Counted from the stretch's first letter, positions 52,339 to 61,344 are shown. The stretch is DNA of 64,000 nucleotides from CAVWSM01 sp963798505 (GCA_963798505.1 CAWCTX010000009.1:248001-312000); one strand, 5' to 3'. Program-made: numbers and translations. The notes: generated by a model not told the origin, from the letters alone.

Positions 52339-52471
52339 GGCACACACCGCCTCGCACCCGCGTCGGCCCCGGCTTCCCCTCCGGTGCGACAGTCACGCGG
52401 ATGTCCTGGGGGTCATGCTAGTTGCGGAAGTGACAGGCGGGAAACCGGAGACCCATGAGGCGATCGGCCGG

Positions 52472-53654
52472 TCACCAGACCGGGGTCAGGCCGTGCGCCG
52501 GGAACACCGCCCGCTGGGTGGCGATCACGGCGCGGTCCACGGCGTCGGCCGGGTCGAAGCCAGAGTCCCAGGACGGCATGACGTTGAGTCCGCCGTCCGT
52601 CATGCGGTAGGGGCCGACCCGGCCCAGCACCCGCTGCACGTAGGACCGCCAGCCGTCGGGCACCGCCGTTAGCGGGTCGACGGGGCGGCCGCCGGCGATC
52701 CCGATCAGGTGCGACCACGATCGCGGGACGACGTCGACAATCGCGTAGCCGCCGCCGCCCGTCGCCAGCCACCGGCCGCCGCACAGCTCGTGCGCCAGGT
52801 CGTGCATCGCGGCCTGCGCGGTCCGCTGGCCGTCGACCGTGAGCGCCATGTGCGCGAGCGGGTCCTCGGCATGCCCGTCACAGCCATGCTGGCTCACGAT
52901 GACATCCGGTCGGAACTCGCGCAGCAGGGGCGTCACGACAGCGTCGAAGGCCCGCAGCCAGCCGGAGTCGTTCGTACCCGGTGGCAGCGCGACGTTGACT
53001 GCGCTGCCCTCGGCGGCGGCACCGCCGGTCTCCTCGGGATAGCCCGTGCCAGGGAACAGCGTCCGCGGCGTCTCGTGCAGGCTGATGGTGAGCACTCTCG
53101 GGTCGTTCCAGAAGATCGCCTGGACGCCGTCGCCGTGGTGCACGTCGAGATCGACGTAGGCGACTCGACGACGCACCCAGGTCGAGCAGCCGCTGGATCG
53201 CGATGGCCACGTCGTTGTAGACGCAGAAACCGCTCGCCCAGCCCGGCATCGCGTGGTGCAGACCACCGGCGAAGCTGACGCCATGCATCACGTCGCCGCG
53301 CCAGACCGCTTCCGCGGCCGAGACCGTGCCCGCGGTGATGCGTGCGGCGGCTTCATGCATGCCGGAGAAGGCGGGGTCGTCCTCGGTGCCCAGCCCGTAC
53401 GACGGCTCGGCCCGCGTCGGGTCGCCACTGCATCGGCGCACGGAGTCGACGTAGTCACGGGTGTGCACGAGCATCAGCAGCTCGTCCGTGGCCACCTCGG
53501 GTGCGACGACCTTCACTCCGCCGCCGTCGAGCAGTCCGAGCTCGCGGGCCAGGCGCGCAGTCAGGTCCAGCCGGATTGGTGCCATCGGGTGGGTCGGCCC
53601 GAAGTCGTACGCGGCTAGCGCCTCGCCCCAGGCGATCTGGACCGCACAGCTCAT
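52472..53654 (-). CDS. acuC: Acetoin utilization protein AcuC / histone deacetylase family (one frame break)
   Basis: About 390 residues of the arginase/deacetylase superfamily. GPTHPMAPIRLDLTARL, GGLHHAMPGWASGFCVYNDVAIAI and, after the frame break near 53178, VAYVDLDVHHGDGVQAIFW give the zinc- and substrate-binding histidines and aspartates. HETPRTLFPGTG and QHGCDGHAEDPLAHM follow. Removing one base repairs the break. It should deacetylate a protein such as acetyl-CoA synthetase (inference from the family). It precedes the HTH gene as in related actinobacteria. Confidence 0.87.
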
Positions 53655-53691
53655 GGGACCCGACCTTACGTCCCTCGCGGCGCACCCGGTG

Positions 53692-54135
53692 TCATGCGGT
53701 GGCGGCGAGGACGACCAAGGCAAGCGCGGCTATGCCGGCCATAGCCCGCATCTCGTGGCCGGCGAGCCAGCGCACGCGCAGCCGTTCGAGCTCGTCCGAC
53801 GTCGCGTCGTCGGCCACCGTCAGCCGTCGCTGGATGGGGACCAGCCAGACCACGGAGCCCACAAGCACGAGCAGCAACGCCGCCGCCGCGAGCAGCGCCA
53901 GCACGCGGGCTGGGCCGGTCTCGACAGTCACGAAGCCGATCGTCGCTGCGAGGCAGACGGTGAGCAGGGCCGGCTGAAGCTTGTCGACGCGGCGCAGCGT
54001 GTGGGCAAAGGCCGGGCGGAACTCGGAAAGATCCGTACGTCGCCAGACCGGGATCCGTTCCCAGGCGATCGAGGCCACCCCGCCGGCGAACAGTCCGCCG
54101 CTGAGCAGCATCACAACAGCCCACCATCTGCTCAT
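53692..54135 (-). CDS. DUF1772-like membrane protein
   Basis: A 147-residue protein with four hydrophobic helices (AVVMLLSGGLFAGGVASI; PALLTVCLAATIGFV; VLALLAAAALLLVLVGSVVWLVP; AMAGIAALALVVLAA) and a conserved middle NR-like segment QRRLTVADDATSDELERLRVRW. It resembles the DUF1772 family, related to anthrone oxygenases. It overlaps the MarR gene (ATGA) and is the likely target of that regulator. Confidence 0.75.
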   Translation of the reverse strand: MSRWWAVVMLLSGGLFAGGVASIAWERIPVWRRTDLSEFRPAFAHTLRRVDKLQPALLTVCLAATIGFVTVETGPARVLALLAAAALLLVLVGSVVWLVPIQRRLTVADDATSDELERLRVRWLAGHEMRAMAGIAALALVVLAATA

Positions 54136-54587
54136 TGGTCAGCGCCGCCGAGACGGTGACAAAGTTGATCGAGGACACGGGCGGTCGTCTGCAGATCGGC
54201 GACCGCGATCCCGCGAGCCAGCCGATTTGCCCACTCGGACTGCTTGGCGTCGACGGCCGCGTAGGCCTGTCTGCCCTTGTCAGTGAGGTCGACCAGCGGG
54301 GATCGACGGTGGTCGGCGTTCGGCAGGAAGGCGACCAGGCCGTCACCGACGAGACGCTGCACGGTCGCGCGCACGCTCTGCCTCGCCAGGCCCATCCGCC
54401 TGGCGATCTGCGGCGCCGTCAGCGGCCGCCCCGCAAGCACGATCGCCCCGAGCACCTGCCAGCGCGCTGAGGTCAGGCCATCAGGGGCGGCGAGGCGATC
54501 TCCGGCACTGAGCAGCAACCCGTTGGCGCGGAACGTCGACAGGATCACCTGGGTCGCCGTTGCACCGCTCGCTGAACGTCGAACCAC
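54132..54587 (-). CDS. MarR family transcriptional regulator
   Basis: A 151-residue regulator. LTSARWQVLGAIVLAGRPLTAPQIARRMGLARQSVRATVQRLVGDGLVAFLPNADHRRSPLVDLTDKG is the winged helix with its wing DHRR. It starts at GTG and couples to the membrane gene. An inverted repeat TTGACAG/CTGTCAA at 54605-54622 lies 18 bases upstream of the start, a probable autoregulatory site. Confidence 0.9.
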   Translation of the reverse strand: MVRRSASGATATQVILSTFRANGLLLSAGDRLAAPDGLTSARWQVLGAIVLAGRPLTAPQIARRMGLARQSVRATVQRLVGDGLVAFLPNADHRRSPLVDLTDKGRQAYAAVDAKQSEWANRLARGIAVADLQTTARVLDQLCHRLGGADQ

Positions 54588-54604
54588 AGTCGTAGCCTGT
54601 CAGA

Positions 54605-54622
54605 TTGACAGTTCCCTGTCAA
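54605..54622. promoter_or_regulatory. Probable MarR operator
   Basis: TTGACAG, four bases (TTCC), then CTGTCAA form a perfect 7-4-7 inverted repeat upstream of the MarR gene. TTGACA also resembles a -35 box on both strands, so the repeat probably overlaps promoters. Confidence 0.6.
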
Positions 54623-54666
54623 GATACTCCGGGACGCAACAGACGGAGCAGCGGCAGCGTCACATA

Positions 54667-54680
54667 ACACCACGTGGTGT
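54667..54680. promoter_or_regulatory. VapBC operator palindrome
   Basis: ACACCACGTGGTGT is a perfect 14-base palindrome 12 bases before the vapB GTG. Ribbon-helix-helix antitoxins repress their own operons through such sites. It overlaps the region where the vapBC promoter should be. Confidence 0.65.
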
Positions 54681-54691
54681 ATTGTGGTGCT

Positions 54692-54952
54692 GTGGGGCGG
54701 ACACAGGTCTATCTGGGTGACGATGAGCTCGAGCTGCTCGACCGTGCGGCGCAGGCGACCGGGGCGTCGCGCTCCGAGCTCATCCGCCGTGCAGTGCGCC
54801 TCACCTTCGGCGATACGACTCTGGATGAGCGGCGCCGTGCCCTTGAGGCCAGCGCCGGCTCGTGGCGGGGTCGGCGCCTGACGGGCGCCGCCTACGTCGA
54901 CGCGTTCCGCGGCGATCTCAACGAGCGTTTGCGCCGGGCGGGCGTTGAGTGA
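54692..54952 (+). CDS. vapB: Ribbon-helix-helix antitoxin, VapB type
   Basis: An 86-residue antitoxin. The N-terminal RHH domain reads TQVYLGDDELELLDRAAQATGASRSELIRRAVRLTF, and the C-terminal part (SWRGRRLTGAAYVDAFRGDL) should bind the toxin. The GTG at 54692 is chosen by reading frame and position after the operator. Its stop overlaps the toxin GTG (GTGA), so the two are translationally coupled. Confidence 0.88.
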   Translation: MGRTQVYLGDDELELLDRAAQATGASRSELIRRAVRLTFGDTTLDERRRALEASAGSWRGRRLTGAAYVDAFRGDLNERLRRAGVE

Positions 54953-55326
54953 AGTCCCTCGACACCAGCGTCGCGATCGATCACCTTCGGGGCGAGCCGG
55001 CTGCGGTCGACCTCCTGACTCGGCTGATCGACGACGACGAGACCATCGCCGCCAGCGAGGTGGTCCGCTTCGAGCTCCTCGCGGGAGTTCGCGACAGCGA
55101 GGTCCAAGCCCTCGAACAATTCTTCTCGGCGCTCTCCTGGGTCCCCGTCGACGAGACCGTAACCCGGGCTGCGGGCCTCCTGGCCCGACGGCATCGACGG
55201 GCCTACAGCGGGATCGACGATGCCGACTATTTGATCGCGGCAACCGCCACTGTTCTCGATGCGCCGCTGCTCACGACCAACGTGCGGCACTTCCCGATGC
55301 TCAAGGGGCTACGAGCTGCCTATTGA
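54949..55326 (+). CDS. vapC: PIN-domain ribonuclease toxin, VapC type
   Basis: A 125-residue PIN domain. SLDTSVAIDHL has the first Asp, FELLAGV the Glu, and GIDDADYLIAATA the later Asp residues; the four acidic residues expected for RNase activity appear present. It should cleave specific RNA when VapB is degraded. The GTG start overlaps vapB. The pair forms a typical type II toxin-antitoxin system. Confidence 0.9.
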   Translation: MKSLDTSVAIDHLRGEPAAVDLLTRLIDDDETIAASEVVRFELLAGVRDSEVQALEQFFSALSWVPVDETVTRAAGLLARRHRRAYSGIDDADYLIAATATVLDAPLLTTNVRHFPMLKGLRAAY

Positions 55327-55412
55327 GCCGGGATCGAGTGCGGGGCGCCTGCTAGTCGCGGCCGGCCAGACATCGCTGATCGCGGCGATACTGGTCATCG
55401 GAGGTGCGCCCC

Positions 55413-56486
55413 GTGAGTCTTCGTCGAAGGATCACGTGCTGCGCGCTGATCGTCGTGGGCGCCGTCACGGGGTGCGGTGCCGACTCACCTCAGGGAGCGC
55501 CGTCGTCGCCGGCGCCGACGTCGACAGCGTCCGACACCACGTCGACCGACTCACCGACCCCTGCAACCACGACGCCGCAACCCCTTCCAACCGCCTACTC
55601 GTTGGCCGCGTTCGCGGTCACCAGCGGGTCTCGCCCGCACGACGTCGCACCTGCCGTTGACGGCGGGGTCTGGTTCACCGGCCAGAGGGCGGGTTTCCTT
55701 GGTCATCTCAACCCGACGACGCAAGTCATCACCGAAGTGCCGCTGGGTCGCGGCTCGGCTCCGCATGGCGTCATCGTTGGCCCGGACGGCGCGGCGTGGG
55801 TGACGGACGGCGGCCTCAATGCGATCGTCCGGGTCGACCAAGGGACGCACCAGGTGCGCGTCTTCCCCCTTCCCGACGGCCGAGAGGACGCCAACCTCAA
55901 CACCGCGACCTTTGACCGCGACGGAGGGCTGTGGTTCACCGGCCAAGCCGGCATCTACGGACGGCTCGATCCAGCGACCGAGCAAATGACGGTGTACGAC
56001 GCGCCACGCGGCAGAGGTCCCTACGGCATCACGACGACACCCAGCGGTGACATCTATTTCGCGTCGCTCGCAGGGAGCTACGTCGGCCACATCAACCGCC
56101 AGACCGGTGAGGTGACGGTGCTGGAGCCGCCCACACCTGGGCAGGGCGCGCGCCGCGTCTGGTCGGACAGTCAGGGCCGGATCTGGGTCAGCGAGTGGAA
56201 CGCCGGCCAGCTTGCGTTGTTCGATCCGGCCAGCGGGCAGTGGCGCGAATGGCGGCTCCCGGGCGAGACTCCGCAGGCGTACGCGGTGTACGTCGACGAG
56301 CGCGACCAAGTGTGGGTGAGCGACTTCGGCAGCAACACGCTTGCACGGTTTGACCCCACGACCGAGACGTTCTCGACTTACGCGCTGCCCGGTCCGGCGT
56401 CCGACGTTCGTCAGATCCTCGGACGCCCTGGTGAGGTGTGGGGCGCAGCATCCGCGCTCGACCAGCTGGTGGTTGTGCGCGGGTGA
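55413..56486 (+). CDS. Vgb-like beta-propeller lipoprotein
   Basis: A 357-residue lipoprotein with lipobox VTGC near residue 20, then a Ser/Thr/Pro-rich linker. The rest is repeats of about 42 residues of the type GGVWFTGQxxGFLGHLNPxT, as in the streptogramin lyase (Vgb) seven-bladed propeller. Active-site residues of true Vgb could not be checked. GGAGG lies 8 bases before the GTG. The role is unknown; antibiotic inactivation is possible but unproved. Confidence 0.8.
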   Translation: MSLRRRITCCALIVVGAVTGCGADSPQGAPSSPAPTSTASDTTSTDSPTPATTTPQPLPTAYSLAAFAVTSGSRPHDVAPAVDGGVWFTGQRAGFLGHLNPTTQVITEVPLGRGSAPHGVIVGPDGAAWVTDGGLNAIVRVDQGTHQVRVFPLPDGREDANLNTATFDRDGGLWFTGQAGIYGRLDPATEQMTVYDAPRGRGPYGITTTPSGDIYFASLAGSYVGHINRQTGEVTVLEPPTPGQGARRVWSDSQGRIWVSEWNAGQLALFDPASGQWREWRLPGETPQAYAVYVDERDQVWVSDFGSNTLARFDPTTETFSTYALPGPASDVRQILGRPGEVWGAASALDQLVVVRG

Positions 56487-56542
56487 GCGAGCCGTCGGGG
56501 CAGCGGCAGACTGGCTCAGAGTCCAGGCACGGGAGGTGACCG

Positions 56543-57433
56543 ATGGGGGAAGCGGAGCTTCAGGTTGTCGAGGATCTCTGCTCGTCGAGACTGTCCTCGG
56601 AGCAGGTCTGTCTGTCTGTGGGCGGCTTTGCCGCGTTGGACCTTGCGGTGCCCGCCGATTTCAGCCGTCCGGGGGCTCAACCGCAGGTGATGCTGACCAG
56701 CAACGCGTCGAGTGCCGCATTCACGGTGGCAGCCGTTGTCCCCAGCAGCGAATCCGCTTCCGCCCAGGTTGCCCTCGGCGATCCCGACCGCCTGTTCCGA
56801 GAAGGGATGCCCACCGCGACGGTTCTGGCGACGACCGACCTCTTCGCAGATCAGCAGCTGAGGGAGACCGTGACGGTGGCCGGTGACATTGCCGTCATCG
56901 CTCCGCATGGAGGTGCTATCGAGCGTCGCACCGGCGATCAGGTCGCCCTGCTGGCTGCTGACGACCGGCTACAGCTGGACACGTGGGTGTGCGCCGGGCG
57001 CGGCTTGGACCAGAGCCCTCGGCTGCACATCACGAGTGACGAGATCAGCGAACAGTCGTTCCCCGGGTTCCGTGACCTGCTAGAGCGCGAGCACTCCATG
57101 GCCGTCTCGTTCCACGGCTTCAGCAGTGCGGTGAACCCCCACACCGGCGCCGCCGTGGACGTGATCATTGGTGGGCAGTTCGACCTCGACGGTCGCGAAG
57201 AGATCGCCGATCTCATCAGCCGCAGACTGCCGCCCGACGCTGACTTCAGGGTGTTCGTCACGACATCGTGCAGTGACCCGTTCTCGGGACTTTCGCCGGC
57301 GAATGTCGTCAACCGGCTCGCGCGATCGGGAGGCGTGCAGATCGAACAGTCAAGGCGGCTGCGGCAATCAGTCAAGGCGACGCGACTCGTCGCGCAGGCA
57401 ATCGCAGAAGCACTCCTGCCTCAACAGTCATAA
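56543..57433 (+). CDS. Poly-gamma-glutamate hydrolase family protein
   Basis: A 296-residue protein of the phage-derived poly-gamma-glutamate hydrolase family (zinc peptidase fold). IAVIAPHGGAIERRTG at residues 117-131 holds the metal-binding His and Glu, and SFHGFSS (His191) another ligand. The N-terminal 110 residues are less conserved and have no signal peptide. GGGAGG is 6 bases before the ATG. It may digest gamma-linked glutamate polymers or be a prophage relic. It is next to a propeller lipoprotein but no phage genes are seen. Confidence 0.75.
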   Translation: MGEAELQVVEDLCSSRLSSEQVCLSVGGFAALDLAVPADFSRPGAQPQVMLTSNASSAAFTVAAVVPSSESASAQVALGDPDRLFREGMPTATVLATTDLFADQQLRETVTVAGDIAVIAPHGGAIERRTGDQVALLAADDRLQLDTWVCAGRGLDQSPRLHITSDEISEQSFPGFRDLLEREHSMAVSFHGFSSAVNPHTGAAVDVIIGGQFDLDGREEIADLISRRLPPDADFRVFVTTSCSDPFSGLSPANVVNRLARSGGVQIEQSRRLRQSVKATRLVAQAIAEALLPQQS

Positions 57434-57679
57434 CTTCCGGCCTGCGATGAAGACCGCCCGGATGGGCATCTCCAGCGCACCCCCACGAGTCGTATGTTCG
57501 TCGAGCAGCTGCCGGCAGTCCGCCAGGATCTGCTCCCCCACCACGTCGCTCAGCCTCTCGACGAGGGGGGCCCCCTTGACCTCGATCTCGACCAGCGCTT
57601 CCACAGACGCATAGCGGGCGATCCCATTGGCGCTCGCGTCTCCGTGTCCTCGAGCCCCGCACCCGCGCGAGGCGGCGGC
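57428..57679 (-). pseudogene. Probable methyltransferase C-terminal remnant
   Basis: An open frame on the minus strand reads GIARYASVEALVEIEVKGAP and ends IRAVFIAGRKL before a TGA. This looks like the end of a class I SAM-dependent methyltransferase (…V..E..GSPLAERL…FPIRAVxVAGRK pattern). No start codon or upstream methyltransferase domain is present; the frame begins at the TAG of the PQ-loop gene. It is called a gene remnant with low certainty. Confidence 0.4.
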
Positions 57680-57994
57680 CTACGCCGCCCGCATGGGCGC
57701 GAATCCGTCGTGAACCGCCTTACCGCTCTCGGCCCTTGCGTACCGGAAGTACCAGAAGAGCATCAGCCCGGTGCTGGCGAGGTAGAAGGTGTGGAGCACC
57801 CAGACCGGGCCCATCGGCAGGTGGAACACGTACACCGAGTGGATGAGGTTTCCCACGTTGCTGAGCGCGATGTTGCCGAGGCTGTACGAGCTCAGATCCC
57901 TCGACCGGAACGCCTTCACGAGCATCGGCAGCATGCTCATCGCAAAGATCGCCGTGGAGATCGCGCCGGCGAGGAGGGGTACGTCGATGCTCAT
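57680..57994 (-). CDS. PQ-loop / SemiSWEET-like membrane protein
   Basis: A 104-residue protein with three membrane helices (LLAGAISTAIFAMSMLPMLVKAF, SLGNIALSNVGNLIHSVYVFHL, VWVLHTFYLASTGLMLFWYF). The pattern and the early loop SRDLSSYSL resemble SemiSWEET and PQ-loop transporters, which form dimers for sugar or metabolite movement. The ATG is followed directly by the first helix. The substrate is unknown. Confidence 0.7.
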   Translation of the reverse strand: MSIDVPLLAGAISTAIFAMSMLPMLVKAFRSRDLSSYSLGNIALSNVGNLIHSVYVFHLPMGPVWVLHTFYLASTGLMLFWYFRYARAESGKAVHDGFAPMRAA

Positions 57995-58120
57995 CGTCCC
58001 CCCTCGCCGGTCGTGCGAATCTCGGTTTCGACGCTAGTGATGGATGTGCGGAAACGCATCGGGCACAGTGCCTATTCAGGTCCGCCACCGCATAGGGAGA
58101 ATTACCCAGGCCCCCGCAGA

Positions 58121-59803
58121 TCAGGAGCCTCCGCCGCCCGAGCCAGACAGGAGCTTGTGCTCGTAGGCGTATGCGGTTGCAGCCGACCGGGAAGGCAACC
58201 CGAGCTTTGTGAGGATGTTGCTCACGTGGTGACCAACCGTCTTCTCGCTGAGGACCAGGTGCTCGGCAATCGCGTGATTGGTCTTTCCGGCGGCGACCAG
58301 GCGGAGCACCTCGAGCTCACGTGCGGTCAACACTGACGCCTCACCTGCGCCCGAGCGCACCCGGGCGACAGCGTCGAGGTGTGCCACATCGGGCAAGGCG
58401 CCCAACGCTAGGAACACCTGCCGCGCCGCCGTGAACTCCAGGTCAGCTGTGTCGACATCTCCAAGCTCGGCAAGCGCACGAGCCATCTGAACCCGGGAGA
58501 GCGCTGCGTGATACGGCGCGCCGAGCCGCACCCAGGCGTTACACGCGTCGCGGAGAGCGTCAACCGCCACAAGGGCATCTCCCTCCGCAAGCAGGACAGC
58601 TCCTCTGGCATGCAGGGCGAACGCGCGCTGCGACAACGAGTCGCTCTGCTCGACGATCCGAGAAAGCTCGTCTGCCGCTGCCCGCGCCTCGTCGAGGTGG
58701 CCGCTCGCCAACATGATCTCCACGAACGCTGGTATCAGCGTCGTCCTGCTCACCTGGTCTTGCGCCACGTCCGGCGCGTGACGAATCGCGGCTTCGGCCG
58801 CCTCGAGCCGCCCCTGCGCCAGCCAGAGCTGCGCGAGCCCCGGTTGCGGCTCATGGCCGAACTGGCTCGCGCGTTGGTAATCCTCGATCGCCTCGCTGAA
58901 CATGCCTTGGAGCCGGTGCAGCTCCGCGCGCTGGTACAGCGCCATCCCGTACGCGGACTGACCCGGCGGGTCGTCGAGGCGATCGAAGGCACGCCGTATC
59001 TCCTCGGTGGCCTCCGGCCATTCGCCACGAAGTTGCATCAGCTGGGCGCGATGCACCAAGCACTGTCCGCGGAACGGCACCAGGTCTGGCTGGGCGGTGC
59101 ACCAGTCGAACAGGGAGGCGGTCCACTCGTGTGCGCGGCGCCAGTCGTACGTCTCGTGGCACGCCTCGATCACGCTGCAATAGGTCAAGCCGGCAAAGAT
59201 CGGGGACACTTCGCCAGCCACCACCGCGACCATGGCCTCGTCGAGCAAGGCGACGCCTTCGGCAATCTCACCGAGCCGGATCAGGGCGCGACCTTGCTTC
59301 TCCCGGGCGATGACGATGAGGTCGTGCTCTCCAAACCGGTCGCCGATCTTGGCGGCCTTCGAGAACGCGGCGTACGCGTCTGCATAGTCACCCTCCAACA
59401 CGCTGCGGATGCCGGCAGGGATGAGCAGGTAGCCCTGCTCGGGGCAGTCCAGCTGGCGCTCCTCGATGATGCGCTGCGCCCGCCCGAGCCAGCCACCACC
59501 GCGGGCGACTTCCCCGCGGAGCAGCAGCACAAGACCTGCGAAGAACGCGCAGCGCACCGCGCGCCGGAGCTCTCCCCGCTGAACGCAGCTCTGATGAGCC
59601 CGCTCGAACGCCGACACAGCGGCGGCATCCTCGGCGACCAGAAAGGCGGCCGCAGCGAGCCGCTCGAGGTCGTCCAGATCCAACGCCTTCTGGCCATCAG
59701 CCGCTGTGAACATTGCACAGGCTTGCGCCCAGGCGCGCCTGTCGTACGCTTCCCGGGCCCGTTCGAGCTCTTCAGCGACACCCCTCATGGCTGGTGCATT
59801 CAC
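58121..59803 (-). CDS. LuxR-type regulator with TPR-like sensor region
   Basis: A 560-residue protein. Residues about 1-480 are TPR-like helical repeats (for example AFSKAAKIGDRFGEHDLIVIAREKQG and YQRAELHRLQGMFSEAIEDYQRA). The C-terminal LuxR helix-turn-helix reads LTARELEVLRLVAAGKTNHAIAEHLVLSEKTVGHHVSNILTKLG. It lacks the N-terminal ATPase of MalT/LAL regulators, and so may use TPR contacts for sensing. The end carries a Gly-rich tail. The regulated genes are not clear. Confidence 0.88.
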   Translation of the reverse strand: MNAPAMRGVAEELERAREAYDRRAWAQACAMFTAADGQKALDLDDLERLAAAAFLVAEDAAAVSAFERAHQSCVQRGELRRAVRCAFFAGLVLLLRGEVARGGGWLGRAQRIIEERQLDCPEQGYLLIPAGIRSVLEGDYADAYAAFSKAAKIGDRFGEHDLIVIAREKQGRALIRLGEIAEGVALLDEAMVAVVAGEVSPIFAGLTYCSVIEACHETYDWRRAHEWTASLFDWCTAQPDLVPFRGQCLVHRAQLMQLRGEWPEATEEIRRAFDRLDDPPGQSAYGMALYQRAELHRLQGMFSEAIEDYQRASQFGHEPQPGLAQLWLAQGRLEAAEAAIRHAPDVAQDQVSRTTLIPAFVEIMLASGHLDEARAAADELSRIVEQSDSLSQRAFALHARGAVLLAEGDALVAVDALRDACNAWVRLGAPYHAALSRVQMARALAELGDVDTADLEFTAARQVFLALGALPDVAHLDAVARVRSGAGEASVLTARELEVLRLVAAGKTNHAIAEHLVLSEKTVGHHVSNILTKLGLPSRSAATAYAYEHKLLSGSGGGGS

Positions 59804-59811
59804 CTCATCAC

Positions 59812-60255
59812 CTAGCCTCCCACCGGCATCGGGGTCGCGGAGGTGTCGGCCGTCTTGTCCCTTCCAGCCTTGAATGAGAGATATGCGGTGGAAAACGTGA
59901 GCGTTGCGCCGGCGACGCCGAGCGCCCCAACAACGATGCCGCTCACGTCGTGGTCGCCGCCGCCACCGGCCTTGGTCTGCGCGGCATCGGCGTCGACCGA
60001 CACCTCGAGCAGCAGCGTCCCGTCGCTCAGCGGGTACAGCTTCGAATAGACGCCGGGCTCAGCCAACCCCGGCGGCACGCCCGTCACACCTGGGGGTTCC
60101 GCGTCGAGGTCTGCCCTGGCCAAGGCCCAGCCACCAACGATCACGGCAGCGGTGGCCGCGAAGGTCAGGGTGACCCGGACGGCCCATCCCAACGGGCTAG
60201 CGGGCAGCTTGAGGGCTCGGCGCAGCGCGGGGACCACCACCTTGAAGCGGATCAC
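59812..60255 (-). CDS. Membrane-anchored protein of unknown function
   Basis: About 147 residues from a GTG at 60255. A basic start (RFKVVVPALRRALKLP) leads to a hydrophobic helix (VRVTLTFAATAAVIVGGWAL), an acidic domain of about 60 residues (LDAEPPGVTGVPPGLAEPGVYSK) and a second helix (VSGIVVGALGVAGATLTFSTAYLSF). It lies 8 bases upstream of the regulator gene and may be its membrane partner. No family is recognised. The ribosome binding site is weak. Confidence 0.55.
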   Translation of the reverse strand: MIRFKVVVPALRRALKLPASPLGWAVRVTLTFAATAAVIVGGWALARADLDAEPPGVTGVPPGLAEPGVYSKLYPLSDGTLLLEVSVDADAAQTKAGGGGDHDVSGIVVGALGVAGATLTFSTAYLSFKAGRDKTADTSATPMPVGG

Positions 60256-60301
60256 CCTAGAAAGAGTCCGCGAGAGGCTCCGCGGATACGGTTCCTGCGG
60301 G

Positions 60302-61262
60302 CTAGTGCTCGGCGCGGCGAGCACGTACCCGCCGCTTGCCCTCGTGCATGGCCTGCACACGTGCGACCGGGATGGTTCGGCCCTCCTCGACCAGGTCCGG
60401 GCTCAGTGGCTGCGGGGGCGGCATGAGGGCGATCCACGGATCATTGTCGGCGACCAGCTGTGCCGCGGTGCGCACCGTGAAGTCGGACGGCGCGACGCGC
60501 TCGATGTCGTCCCACGCGAGCGGAAACGACACCGGGCACTCCCGGACGCACCCGCGGGCTGTAGGCGGCCACCACCGTCGCACCGCCAGATCTCGTGGAG
60601 TCCAGGAACACCTTGCCCTCACGCTCGTCCTTGACGTACGCCGTTGTTGCCAACGCGGGGTCCAGCCGCTCGGCGCGCGCCGCCACCGCGCGGGTGGCCG
60701 CGGCCACCTCGTCCATGGTCGGCTGCTCATCGAGCGGCACGAACACATGCAGGCCTTTGGCGCCGCTGGTCTTGACCGCTCCCGCCATGCCAACCTCGGC
60801 AAGCGCCTGGCGCACCAGATGAGCAGCACGCACGGCCAGCGAGAATCCCTCCGCCGATGGCGGGTCGATGTCGAGGATGAGATGGGTCTGGCGGTCCCAG
60901 CGGTCGGCGCGGACGAGCGTCGGGTGATACTCCACGGCCCGTTGGTTGGCGAACCACAGCAACGTACGGCGGTCGTTGCACAGCGCGTACGACACCTCGC
61001 GCTTCGACGCCTCCGCCCATAGCGGAACCGTGCGCACCCACTCCGGCGTGTACTTGGGCACGTTCTTCTGCATGAACGGCGGCTGGCCGGGGCGCACACG
61101 CACCACCGAGAGCGGTCGGTCGCGCAGCTCCGGAATGATGCGGTCTGCAACCGCGTCCAGGTAGTCGACCAGATCCCGCTTGGTGGCCTCCGCGCCGTCG
61201 AACAGCGGTTGGTCGAGGTTGGTCAGCTCGACGCCGTCGCGCACCTCAGGGTTGCCGGGCAC
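60302..61262 (-). CDS. LigD-type polymerase domain protein (one frame break)
   Basis: About 320 residues of the LigD primase-polymerase (AEP) family. VELTNLDQPLFDGAEATKRDLVDYLD starts it; RPLSVVRVRPGQPPFMQKN, HLILDIDPPSAEG (catalytic DID-like aspartates) and VKTSGAKGLHVFVPLDEQP follow. The frame breaks near 60552 (VRPGVP into VSFPLAWDD), repaired by removing one base. It has no ligase or nuclease domain, so it is a stand-alone polymerase for non-homologous end joining or another repair. GTG at 61262 is favoured over a longer start that would overlap the lldD gene. Confidence 0.83.
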
Positions 61263-61344
61263 GAGGCCACGATCCCCATCCTGTGGCGGGACGTCAACGG
61301 GTGCAGCATGGTACGCACACAACGGCCCACCCAGGGAGACGCGG

